From: Roseivirga sp. UBA6061
GTDB lineage: Bacteria; Bacteroidota; Bacteroidia; Cytophagales; Cyclobacteriaceae
Assembly (NCBI GenBank): GCA_002427745.1
Contig: DIYF01000017.1
Coordinates: 1-64,000 of the forward strand
Direction: 5' to 3'
DNA: 64,000 nucleotides
The translations under genes were made by a program, and so were the position numbers. The notes under the pieces were generated by a model that saw only the letters and a list, made by a program, of their open reading frames with translations, searched no databases and was not told the DNA's origin. This document shows positions 44,601 through 52,694 of the stretch, one piece after another. How positions within the stretch are numbered: position 1 is the stretch's first letter; each line of letters begins with the position of its first letter.

Positions 44601-44800
44601 CCTTAGATTAGCTCTATAGGATTAAACTAATAATGGTAATAGCTTAGAATAAAGGGGAACCAGTGAGTGAACCAACCTCCTTTTTAGAAACGGACTATCC
44701 TCCTGTTAGGTACTCACCGGTTTTAAAGAACACCAGGCCTGTATAAGAACTTATTTAACCTGTTAAGGTGCTTAGGAAAGTGTTCTATCCCCATTGATTG
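44601..44800 (+). ncRNA. IS110 bridge RNA (boundaries approximate)
   Basis: Two stem-loops. Loop 1 (target): stem ACCAGTGAGT (44659-44668) / ACTCACCGGT (44712-44721), one mismatch. Inside, CCTCCT (44676-44681) equals the left target, and CCTCCTG (44699-44705) is the exact complement of CAGGAGG in the right target. Loop 2 (donor): stem AGAACAC (44727-44733) / GTGTTCT (44780-44786). Inside, ATAAGAAC (44743-44750) equals the right end of the element (45828-45835), and TAAGGTG (44764-44770) is the exact complement of CACCTTA at the left end (44599-44605). The four guides, in this order and with a shared CA core, match the published IS110 bridge-RNA logic. A short 5' stem ATTAG/CTAAT (44607-44631) may begin the RNA. 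Ends and expression are not known. Confidence 0.8.
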
Positions 44801-44816
44801 ACTAAACATTTAAGTT

Positions 44817-45824
44817 ATGAGATTTATGTATTTTCTAGGTATAGACCTGAGTAAATTAAAGTTAGACTTATCTCTTTTTGACGGTGAAGAAGAACTTTTC
44901 AATGAAAAACGAAAGAATGAGATCGATTCTATTGAAGAAATACTGGATGAACTCATCGACAGATTCCAACTAAATAAGAATGAGCTACTTATATGTGCTG
45001 AATACACTGGTAACTATTCTTATCCACTGGTGAGAACAGCTCTGAAAAAGGGATTAAACCTCTGGATTGAAAACCCTGCTACTATTAAATGGAGTAGTGG
45101 AGTTCAACGCGGTAAAAGCGATAAGATTGATGCTAAAAGATTGGCTATTTATGCTTTTAGATTCCAGGACAAAGCTCGTTTAGTAACCGTAAATGACCCC
45201 ATTATTGACAAGTTGAAGTATCTCCAGTCAGAAAGAGAGTTACTTGTAGCTGACAGAGCCAAGTATTTGGCTCAGATTAAAGACCAACCCAACTTCATGC
45301 CCAGAACCATTTTTGAAGAAAAGAAAAAGAGACTGGATACTATTATCAAGTCTCTTTCTAAGGCCATCAAAATAATCGAAGAACAGGTGAAGAATCTAAT
45401 AAATCAAACAACCTGTTTCAAAGAACAAATGGAAATCATGACTTCAATAAATGGGGTTGGAGATCAGCTGGCTACTTACATGTTGATAGCTACAGAGGGC
45501 TTTCGTAAGTTCAATAACCCAAGACAATTCTGTTGTTATGCTGGCATTGCTCCTTTCAGATATACTTCGGGCACTAGTCAAAGGTCCAAGTCAAAGATAT
45601 CTCACAGAGCCGATAAAAAAGCAAAAAAACTACTCCATATGGCCGCATTATCTTCAGTCAAAAGCAATCACGAAATGAAGATCTATTTTAACAGGAAGGT
45701 TAAAGAGGGCAAAAATAAAATGACCGTCTTAAATGCAGTCAGGGCTAAGATCGTCCACCTAATCTTTGCTCTGATCAGAGAAAATCGAAAATATGACCAT
45801 TTTTATATCAATCAGTTTGCTTAA
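44817..45824 (+). CDS. IS110-family DEDD transposase/recombinase
   Basis: 335 residues, full length. RuvC-like N-terminal domain with D10 (FLGIDLSK), E62 (CAEYTGNY), D102 and D105 (KSDKIDAKRLA). A coiled linker spans about 130-205, followed by the Transposase_20 domain with INGVGDQLATYMLIA and CCYAGIAPFRYTSG, where S251 is the likely catalytic serine. It works with the upstream bridge RNA to recombine the element circle with a target. Only 10 bp separate its stop from the right end, so the RNA must come from the left non-coding region. Confidence 0.95.
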   Translation: MRFMYFLGIDLSKLKLDLSLFDGEEELFNEKRKNEIDSIEEILDELIDRFQLNKNELLICAEYTGNYSYPLVRTALKKGLNLWIENPATIKWSSGVQRGKSDKIDAKRLAIYAFRFQDKARLVTVNDPIIDKLKYLQSERELLVADRAKYLAQIKDQPNFMPRTIFEEKKKRLDTIIKSLSKAIKIIEEQVKNLINQTTCFKEQMEIMTSINGVGDQLATYMLIATEGFRKFNNPRQFCCYAGIAPFRYTSGTSQRSKSKISHRADKKAKKLLHMAALSSVKSNHEMKIYFNRKVKEGKNKMTVLNAVRAKIVHLIFALIRENRKYDHFYINQFA

Positions 45825-46008
45825 TCCATAAGAACAGGAGGGGTTAGGGGTGCTGCATAAGCTGTACCCACAACTACCTCAGCACCCCGTTTCCTCCTAT
45901 CGCAAGGAACCTCCAAGGTCCACGAGTCCCCCCTCAGATTACATCAAGCTCTACTCTCACAATTATTCCTTATTTTCTCGTGGATCATATTCACTCAAAA
46001 CATCACCC

Positions 46009-46401
46009 ATGTCACAAAACAACCCACCCGCCCCTACTCCCGGAGTAATCGCCTCTTTTGAAGACCTGAGAGGCATTGACTTCAAGACCATTCTCGGTTC
46101 GGTTACCCGCTATGATGAACCGCCTGCAACAGAAGTACCTCCCTTTACTGAATCGCTGAGTATGCATTACTGGCATATGAAACAGGGAGAGATCGATAAC
46201 CAAAGGCCTCACCTTCAGGATGAGATTTATGTGATACTGGAAGGAAATGGGGCCGTGAAAGTGGATGGTAAGGTTTCAGGGGTGCAGACGGGTGATATCA
46301 TCTTTGTGCCGGCTAAAATGGAGCACAACTTTATAGCCGATAAATCTGATATGCGTATACTCATATTCTTTGCCCCTAACTGGGATGGAATACCGGCTTA
46401 A
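46009..46401 (+). CDS. Cupin-domain protein
   Basis: 130 residues from the ATG at 46009; the longer frame back to 45850 lacks homology and begins in repeat sequence. Single cupin_2 barrel: GEIDNQRPHLQDEIYVILEG and GDIIFVPAKMEHNF. Candidate metal ligands are H68, Q70 (in place of the usual second His), E72 and H106. Small cupins bind metals and sugars or amino acids. Function unknown. Confidence 0.85.
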   Translation: MSQNNPPAPTPGVIASFEDLRGIDFKTILGSVTRYDEPPATEVPPFTESLSMHYWHMKQGEIDNQRPHLQDEIYVILEGNGAVKVDGKVSGVQTGDIIFVPAKMEHNFIADKSDMRILIFFAPNWDGIPA

Positions 46402-46417
46402 GCTAAGATGAGCACCT

Positions 46418-46433
46418 TGCGAGATATCTCGCA
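46418..46433. repeat. 16-bp perfect palindrome between convergent genes
   Basis: TGCGAGATATCTCGCA, midway between the cupin stop and the convergent lipoprotein stop. Possibly a small hairpin terminator or a binding site. Confidence 0.5.
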
Positions 46434-46456
46434 TATACCATAAATCTCGTATCAGG

Positions 46457-47872
46457 CTATTGATCTGCTGACGCGTTCCTCGCCTCCCTGTAGGCCTTAA
46501 GATAGTTGGCAACCGTATCTGTCTTCTTAAACTGATTGGTTTCCAACAGATGATAGTACTCTGCAATCTGCAGACCAGAAGTGGTCTCCGGAGCTTCAGA
46601 GATCAGGTACTGCATCCCCTTGACAAAGGAAGCTTCCAGCGTGCTATCTTCTCGCGAGAAGTAAGGATTATAGCTTGCCCCATCGTCAATCAGGTAGGAC
46701 ACCAGCACAGCGGCCTCATTGGTAGCGTAATCCGGAGCAACAAAGCCGGGGTATTTCTCGGCAAACGCCTCCCACAGTATAATATGCCGGGCAATTTCCA
46801 CAGGTTCTACCATCAGCGAGCCCTCCTCCCAATACCCGAGTGTATAAGAGAGCAGAAAGATGTCGAGAAACTCCCGCATGGAGTCGGATACCTTTGGGTA
46901 CAACCTGAACCTGACAAAAGAGGGAAGCTGGCTGAAATAGGGTTCTCCATGGTAGTTAATAAACTCATAGCCAAATTTGCGGGCTTCACGCCTGAGAATG
47001 ATGGCCAGCGGATGTTCATCTTCATAATCACCGAAAACCCGACCATCGTAATATTTATATTCGGGATGGCGCCATAGATTCTCTCCACTCAGAGCCAGGG
47101 CAGCTTCCCGATAATCTTTCAGAAACTGCCAGAAATCGGTATCAGAAATGCTGTCTCGCTCTGCCATATAGCCGGGCAGATTCCAGAGGACCGTATCTTC
47201 CAGCAGAATGGCAGGATAAGCGTCTTTGTTGATATAGTGAGCTAGCTTTTCCATATCAGCATCTACAATACTGTAGACCTCCCTGGCCCCTCTTGTGGTA
47301 TTGAAAGCGATAAAGCTCCAGTAAACTCCGGGTAGTGAGTCTTTTTCAAGGTCATAGAGCTCTTCTACACTACTGTTGATCACAAGAAAGCCCAGGTAAC
47401 GCTCTTTTGCGTTGACTACCTTAATACCAAGTGCTTCAGCCCTTTCAGAAAGCTGTGACATGTAAAACAGGTTATCATCAGCGGGAATGTAGAAATCATC
47501 CGGATCAGGAGAATTGCTCTTAAGCTTATCAATCTGATTCCCCGAAATATCTACCCGCACCAGTACATTCTCACGGATATACTGCAGCCCGGCTGTATCG
47601 GGTAAAGACTCCACCCGGTAGAACTGCAGGCTATCGCTTAAGGTACCCGTAAAATCAGGATCAGCAATAGGGGTAATTTCAGGTTCAGGGTCGGGTTCAG
47701 GTGCAGGATTCACCGCTACCTCAGGCTGCCTGGCTACAGCAGTATCAGGCGTAATAACCGCAGGTTTGTCACCTGCTGTATCCGGAGTCATACGCTCTTC
47801 ACCTCCCCCATTACTACAAGCCCAGAGCACTGTAAACAAGAGCAGGCAGGCATATTTCAATACAGGCTTCAT
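46457..47872 (-). CDS. Uncharacterised lipoprotein of the DUF4132 operon
   Basis: 471 residues. Lipobox VLWAC (C19), then a Pro/Glu-rich linker (NPAPEPDPEPEITPIADP, about 55-72) and a large globular domain without a recognised family. The start overlaps the DUF4132-type stop by 4 bp (ATGA), so it is translationally coupled to a cytoplasmic protein despite being exported. Third gene of the operon. Confidence 0.75.
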   Translation of the reverse strand: MKPVLKYACLLLFTVLWACSNGGGEERMTPDTAGDKPAVITPDTAVARQPEVAVNPAPEPDPEPEITPIADPDFTGTLSDSLQFYRVESLPDTAGLQYIRENVLVRVDISGNQIDKLKSNSPDPDDFYIPADDNLFYMSQLSERAEALGIKVVNAKERYLGFLVINSSVEELYDLEKDSLPGVYWSFIAFNTTRGAREVYSIVDADMEKLAHYINKDAYPAILLEDTVLWNLPGYMAERDSISDTDFWQFLKDYREAALALSGENLWRHPEYKYYDGRVFGDYEDEHPLAIILRREARKFGYEFINYHGEPYFSQLPSFVRFRLYPKVSDSMREFLDIFLLSYTLGYWEEGSLMVEPVEIARHIILWEAFAEKYPGFVAPDYATNEAAVLVSYLIDDGASYNPYFSREDSTLEASFVKGMQYLISEAPETTSGLQIAEYYHLLETNQFKKTDTVANYLKAYREARNASADQ

Positions 47873-50361
47873 CTTCTGATCTGGCGGAGAATGGTGGTGT
47901 CTTTGATTTTGTCGTCAGCCGCCAGCAAGAAGGCCTTGCTGAGTATCATGGACAGGCGCTTGTCATTGTCGAAAGGTAAAAACACCTTCTCTCCTGCTTT
48001 GCTGCGTTCCTCTACAATACACAAATACTCATCATTGGGCTTCATGAGTATATTGCTGCTTCCGAGGTGGATTTTATAGGTTCTTATCTTGCCCTCCACC
48101 ACCAGGAACTTGCCTTCGAAACTGCATCGATCGGCTATTTTCAGCCGGGGAATCAGCCGCTCCAGCACCTCCTTGCGCATTTGAGCTGTGGCACTCAAAT
48201 CTCCGAATGAATAGCTGGACCAATAGGCATTATAGCGAGGCTCATTACCACTATCCACCCAGTCAGGGTCATTACCAATGCTGGTTACCCCCACAAAAAG
48301 ATCCACATCACGCATGGCTTCTGAAAAGACAATCGGCTCAACCGTTTCCACATTGACCTGCTCTCTGTCTCTGTAAAAACGCACCTGATCAGTGAATACA
48401 TAATTAAAGATGCCCGCCTCATTGATAGAAGACTCCACATCATTCCAGTTACCCTCTATCCAAAACTGCACCTCCATGTTCCAAAGGGGCAGTTCCAGGT
48501 AAGGAATGTTGTGTCCATCCCAGGCTCCCATCAGGTGATAGCGCCAGTTTCTTTGTTGACACAATGCTGCCATCTGATGTTGCCGCAGCACATGTGCTGC
48601 AAACCTGTTGGAGTAGCTGCGCGTGTTCAGCTCAGCATCTGTAACCACATAAACCTCCCTATAAGCCTGTTTAAAGGGTTGCTGTATCTCTCTCGACAGG
48701 AGAAAAATACGCCAGTCCAGCACATAATCAGCATCTTCGCCAATCGGGTGCCAGAGACTTACCATGTTAGCAGCATGGAACTCAGGTAGTGCCTCTCCCC
48801 TGTGGTCTACAAAACTACCATTGAAGTAAAAAGCCTGCACAGACTGCTCATTGTGAGTAAAGGTCCAGATAAGCCTATTGGCAATAAAAGACACCAGGCC
48901 ATGTTGATGATAATGATCCGTCCAGTCTTTCAGAGTCCATACCCTTTGCCTCAGGAATATCGACTCAATGCGGTTGCGCTGTGCACTAAGGGCCGATTGG
49001 ATTTCCCTCACCTTGCGTTTCAGGGCCTTGATTTCCTCAGCATATCCCTCCTTGAGTACGGAAGGTACCGTCTTCTGCTCACGCCCCTCTTTTTTCTGCC
49101 ATACCAGTTCTGCCTTATCTGTGCGAACAGGCCTGATAAGGGCCATATACTCACCTAACTGTTCCTGGTAGCAGTTCTGATCGTTAAGACCAAAGTCCGG
49201 CACAGCCATTTCCTCCACTTCGTCAACAGATTTGCCCTGTCTTTGCGCCACTTTGCTAATCAGTGCATCTACCTGTTTGTGTACAGAAGCCAGTTTTATT
49301 TTTTGTCTGAATTTGGTAAGCCGTGCGATGCCCATACCTTCAGGAAGCTCTGAAAGGGCATAAAGACAGGCATTACCGGTTTTTACAGAAAGCCCTCCCA
49401 CTCCCGGCATCTTCTTAAAACTCATCAGGCCCAGGCGCTCTACAGCCTGGCTAAGGTCATCATCGTTGAGCAGCAAACTCGTCCAGACCATAGACCTGAG
49501 CATGTTCAGGTTATCAGGGTGCATAAACTCAGTATCACCCGTTTTATGAGCATTGGCAATCAATTGCTCTGCCAACAGCAGCAACTCCCGTAAGCTTTCA
49601 GCCAGATTGTCTCTGTCCACCTTATCGATCTGCTCTTCAACTTCCTGCAGCCACTTTTTGCCCGGGCGCGCTTTCTGCATTCCCGTTTTCCATAAATCGG
49701 TCAGAGCCTTCCATATCTCAGCCTGCTTTCCTTTAGCAGCCGATAGTATAAGGCCAAAGGCTATCCCGAAGTCATCAGACTTATTGACAACCAGCAGAGA
49801 ATCACCGGTAACCAGCTCCTCAACCCTCCTTGCCAAATCTCGTTCATCGGCATACATATGGCCTTCACTTCCGAAATTCAGCTTCTTAAGACTGGCCTTA
49901 CCGCCTTCAGATAGCAGCCCTTCCTTTGCCAGCTCTTCTGCCCGCCTCAACAAGGATTTATAGGGTATATAGTAAAACCCGTTACGAGACTTATTGAATT
50001 TGAGAAGATAACCGATGATCTGAGTCTCAGACAATGGCAATTTGGTGCGCAATAACTGCCCCACTACCAGACTCATGACATCATCTCTGTGCCAACTTCT
50101 TTTATTATAGCGCGTTTGGAGGTGGTCGGCAAAAGTATGGATCAAAGTCGTGAGAAACTCCTGCTGATATTGATGGTCCCGTGATTTGAGATCAGCATAG
50201 CTCTTACTATCACTCAGTTTCAAACTGGTATATCCGCCTCGCTCCTGATCTGCATAGAGTACCTCCTTTTGCATACGGTGATAAAGGAGCTCATACTCGT
50301 TGAGAGCAGCCTCTTTGCTGCTGCCACGAAAGAGCCTGTCAAAATTCTCTCTGAACCCCAT
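47869..50361 (-). CDS. DUF4132-type large protein
   Basis: 830 residues, no signal peptide or membrane span. The C-terminal 300 residues carry the DUF4132-like block: SLWHPIGEDADYVLDWRIFL, IQQPFKQAYREVYVVTDAEL, RWRYHLMGAWDGH-like and YLELPLWNMEVQFWIEG, FTDQVRFYRD and the end LPFDNDKRLSMILSKAFLLA. The N-terminal half is helical and not assigned. Some DUF4132 proteins carry WGR domains; none is visible here. Molecular function is unknown. It follows the diglycine protein gene by 3 bp. Confidence 0.75.
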   Translation of the reverse strand: MGFRENFDRLFRGSSKEAALNEYELLYHRMQKEVLYADQERGGYTSLKLSDSKSYADLKSRDHQYQQEFLTTLIHTFADHLQTRYNKRSWHRDDVMSLVVGQLLRTKLPLSETQIIGYLLKFNKSRNGFYYIPYKSLLRRAEELAKEGLLSEGGKASLKKLNFGSEGHMYADERDLARRVEELVTGDSLLVVNKSDDFGIAFGLILSAAKGKQAEIWKALTDLWKTGMQKARPGKKWLQEVEEQIDKVDRDNLAESLRELLLLAEQLIANAHKTGDTEFMHPDNLNMLRSMVWTSLLLNDDDLSQAVERLGLMSFKKMPGVGGLSVKTGNACLYALSELPEGMGIARLTKFRQKIKLASVHKQVDALISKVAQRQGKSVDEVEEMAVPDFGLNDQNCYQEQLGEYMALIRPVRTDKAELVWQKKEGREQKTVPSVLKEGYAEEIKALKRKVREIQSALSAQRNRIESIFLRQRVWTLKDWTDHYHQHGLVSFIANRLIWTFTHNEQSVQAFYFNGSFVDHRGEALPEFHAANMVSLWHPIGEDADYVLDWRIFLLSREIQQPFKQAYREVYVVTDAELNTRSYSNRFAAHVLRQHQMAALCQQRNWRYHLMGAWDGHNIPYLELPLWNMEVQFWIEGNWNDVESSINEAGIFNYVFTDQVRFYRDREQVNVETVEPIVFSEAMRDVDLFVGVTSIGNDPDWVDSGNEPRYNAYWSSYSFGDLSATAQMRKEVLERLIPRLKIADRCSFEGKFLVVEGKIRTYKIHLGSSNILMKPNDEYLCIVEERSKAGEKVFLPFDNDKRLSMILSKAFLLAADDKIKDTTILRQIRR

Positions 50362-50364
50362 GCC

Positions 50365-50757
50365 TTAGCCTCCGACCAGTGGAGTAAGTTTGATAAAACT
50401 CACATGCGTATGCTCATTGACGAGTACCTCTTCTTCCAGGTCCGTGTATTGCCTGTCATCTATGATAAGGAAGAAACCGTTTTGGGCAAATGATTCCAGG
50501 GCTACATACACCTGCTTTTCTACATCAATCTCCTGGTGTTTTCTAAGCCTGAACCCGGAACTGGTCTCCTGAGATTCTGCGGGTTTGATCAGCCCTTTGA
50601 AGAACTCGGGTAATCTCTTATTGTAGCTGGCTACCTCAGATTCTACCCTTGAAGCGATGATATCACGAACGGTGATCCTTTCTTTCTCAATCCTGATTTT
50701 GATTTCGTTGAGAATGTCGCCTCTGGCAGTCTCGTCTTTGATTAGTAATTCTGTCAT
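50365..50757 (-). CDS. Small protein with ubiquitin/ThiS-like diglycine C-terminus
   Basis: 130 residues from the ATG at 50757 (a TTG lies seven codons upstream). The N-terminal part has RITVRDIIASRVESEVASYN, reminiscent of the ThiS/MoaD segment TVRELI. The C-terminal part runs NGFFLIIDDRQYTDLEEEV, then HTHVSFIKLTPLVGG. The pattern beta-strand, acidic turn, x-V-x-F-x-x-L-x-P-L-V-G-G closely resembles the end of MoaD/ThiS and other beta-grasp sulfur carriers or modifiers. A free VGG terminus is what an E1-like enzyme would adenylate. First gene of a three-gene operon with the DUF4132-type protein. No E1, E2 or protease gene is adjacent. The beta-grasp assignment is inference. Confidence 0.7.
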   Translation of the reverse strand: MTELLIKDETARGDILNEIKIRIEKERITVRDIIASRVESEVASYNKRLPEFFKGLIKPAESQETSSGFRLRKHQEIDVEKQVYVALESFAQNGFFLIIDDRQYTDLEEEVLVNEHTHVSFIKLTPLVGG

Positions 50758-51521
50758 GACACTCTTTTTATTTGACAAATGAATCTAATCAAGCTCGGTC
50801 GCTTTTTCAACTCTCTATCCAATAACTAATAACTGACACCCCATAACGCGACCAGGTAAAAAAGAAGTGGGACTGCTTTGCATCAGGCAGGACTGCCTGT
50901 GGATCAGGATAACCAAAAATAAGTAACCCGCGGTAACATCAGAGGGCTGATGTACCCTCCGATGCCCCATGCGGGAAAAATGTTTGTCAAAGAGCATGAA
51001 ATTCCTGACAGACATATGAATCTATAAATTCATACCGTGTAAATGGCAAAATCACATACATCATTAATTGACTTAACAACTTTACTGATTACATCATTAA
51101 TACATCTAAGCACTTAAAAAACGCCCCTGCAAGCATTTTAAAGCCATTATTGAATTTCTCCGGTTTTTCGACATTAAGTCGCGCTTATCTTCCGAGACTA
51201 CCAGTGAAATTGGTCAGTTGCAGGTTGCCGAAGTAAAAACCATGGGCATAGTTTGATGGCATCTGGGTGATCATAAGTTGTTTAGGCAGAGCAATCTTTC
51301 GCTCCTGAATGCAATAAGCGGGAGTCGCTTTGGAGGGGGAATGAACGAGATATACTGAAAGTCTAACCGGACTGACAAAGTCAGATTGCGAAGTAGCCCT
51401 ATAAAAAAGGGAAAGCGTTAAAAGCAGCCAAGCACCCCGGAGGATACCAGGCAAAAGATAAGCGCATGGTAGAAAACAGACCGATACTGCCCTGAAAGAA
51501 GTTTGAAGGAGGCCGGGTTCC
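50758..51521. other. Long intergenic region, no confident gene
   Basis: About 760 bp. Near 50816-50845 is a TATCCAATAACTAATAACTGA stretch (first 20 of it) related to the AT-rich module of the 60.5-61.1 kb repeats. An 89-codon open frame at 51185-51454 (minus) has no recognisable family. A short hairpin CTGACaaaGTCAG occurs near 51369-51381. It may be a decayed element. Confidence 0.4.
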
Positions 51522-51890
51522 TCAATTAGAACCCAGCCAATCTAATGCTTTCAGTTGATCGTAAAACAGCTTAATTCTGGTATACCCCTGCCTGAAGCAG
51601 TAGTTCTCCCAGACCTTGTACCCTTTTACATCATCATTCAACACAATGGCTCTCCTGAATTTTGTATCCATTCCTATGGACTCCAACTCCCTGGAGAGGG
51701 CAAGCATACCTTCTTCGCTCGCCATCAACTTTGCACTTCTCACGTCTGTTAAGACTCTCTCACATCCTCTTTGCGAGGCAACTTCACCCACTTTGGCAAA
51801 GTATTCAGCAGCGATCTCTACGGTCAGGTCTCCTTCAATCTTTCCGGAGACTACGTCCAACCCCTCTTCGTAACTCACACTAAATTCCAT
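51522..51890 (-). CDS. SpoIIAA/STAS-like small protein
   Basis: 122 residues. Alternating strands and helices, LDVVSGKIEGDLTVEIAAEY, RVLTDVRSAKLMASEEGML and a C-terminal RIKLFYDQLKALDWL resemble the SpoIIAA-like/STAS fold (the ending F-x-D-x-x-x-A-x-x-W-L is typical). The usual phosphorylatable Ser of anti-sigma antagonists is not evident. Monocistronic, with a TAATTTTG element upstream. Confidence 0.65.
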   Translation of the reverse strand: MEFSVSYEEGLDVVSGKIEGDLTVEIAAEYFAKVGEVASQRGCERVLTDVRSAKLMASEEGMLALSRELESIGMDTKFRRAIVLNDDVKGYKVWENYCFRQGYTRIKLFYDQLKALDWLGSN

Positions 51891-52193
51891 CCGTCACTTC
51901 CGTCAAGGCCGCAAAATTATGGTAACGCACACCTTCCCTTAGTCCGGCAACACTAATTTCGATGCAAACGATGATTGCCGAAATCTTCTTCGCTCAAACC
52001 TATGAATAACAATAGAGGCATCTGGTCTTCTGGCCAAACGATTTAATTCTATTTTACCGAGCCTTACACCCCTCCTGTTGCGAACTGCAAAAAGCTGATT
52101 GTCAGTAGCCTTTATTTGCTTTAAAAACCCGGCCCCCGACCTTCCTGCGAACCGGCTGAGTGAAAACATGAATGCAGTATTTATCTTCAAATT
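51891..52193. other. Divergent intergenic region
   Basis: 303 bp between divergent genes. It holds the -7 element of the STAS-like gene at its left end. An Arg-rich open frame on the minus strand (51939-52226) overlaps the next gene and is not believed. Confidence 0.4.
51912..51919 (-). promoter_or_regulatory. Putative -7 element for STAS-like gene
   Basis: TAATTTTG followed by C, minus strand, about 21 nt before the ATG. Confidence 0.4.
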
Positions 52194-52649
52194 ATGACAT
52201 ATCAGGCTCGCAGTATTCGCTTCCACAAGCTGGTTGAAACAGGCACGTGGCGCACAAAAGTTTACAGTATCAGCTATCGTGAGCGCTTTTCAGCACAGCC
52301 CTCCCTCAACAAGGCAATAGCTTCACTACCTCAGTGGCTGGCAGAAGCTGAGGCGAAGACAGATGTTTCAGGCAAAGTGGCGGCATTAATCGTGCATGAA
52401 GGACGAGACGGCATCTGGTCTATTCTCAGCTGGTGGGTAGGTGGCAATATGCTTCAGACGCAAACTTATTTCAACACCGTGGCACAACCGGAAGTACTTA
52501 CTCCCTATGCCCCGGCCGGATCGCTAGCCTGTGTATGGGAGCTGGCCGTAATCAACCATGAGCGCATTGCCTGGACCGATCACATTCTCAAAAAACCAGA
52601 GCCGGATTATGAGAGTCTCCTGGCAGATGTGCTGAATGCCGATATTTAA
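52194..52649 (+). CDS. Uncharacterised protein
   Basis: 151 residues, soluble, no signal peptide. Notable segments: LVETGTWRTKVYSISYRERF, DGIWSILSWWVGGNMLQTQ and CVWELAVINHERIAWTDHIL. No family recognised. The next gene starts 45 bp downstream on the same strand, so they may be co-transcribed. Confidence 0.65.
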   Translation: MTYQARSIRFHKLVETGTWRTKVYSISYRERFSAQPSLNKAIASLPQWLAEAEAKTDVSGKVAALIVHEGRDGIWSILSWWVGGNMLQTQTYFNTVAQPEVLTPYAPAGSLACVWELAVINHERIAWTDHILKKPEPDYESLLADVLNADI

Positions 52650-52694
52650 TTCAGGCTTTTCCTTGCCCCTTAGTATATTCAGCCTGCTTTATTC

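Larger units (their letters stand above)
44599..45834 (+). mobile_element. Complete IS110-family insertion sequence
   Basis: About 1236 bp counting one CA core; the second CA is at 45835-45836. It contains one intact DEDD transposase and a 216-bp 5' non-coding region with a bridge RNA. Ends were set by joining the flanks: ...CCCCTCCTCT + CA + GGAGGGG... recreates CCCCTCCTCTCAGGAGGGG, an 8-bp-arm palindrome with a 3-nt loop, just like the intact one at 44259-44277. IS110 elements lack inverted terminal repeats, which fits. The base composition is visibly more AT-rich than the neighbours. Confidence 0.85.

Noticed and set aside
45850..46008. N-terminal extension of the cupin
   Set aside because: It begins in repeat sequence next to the IS and has no cupin-like content.
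51185..51454. 89-residue ORF on the minus strand
   Set aside because: No recognised family and possibly part of a repeat; kept only as a note in the intergenic entry.
51939..52226. 95-residue Arg-rich ORF on the minus strand
   Set aside because: It overlaps the start of the next gene and has the skewed composition of a shadow frame.
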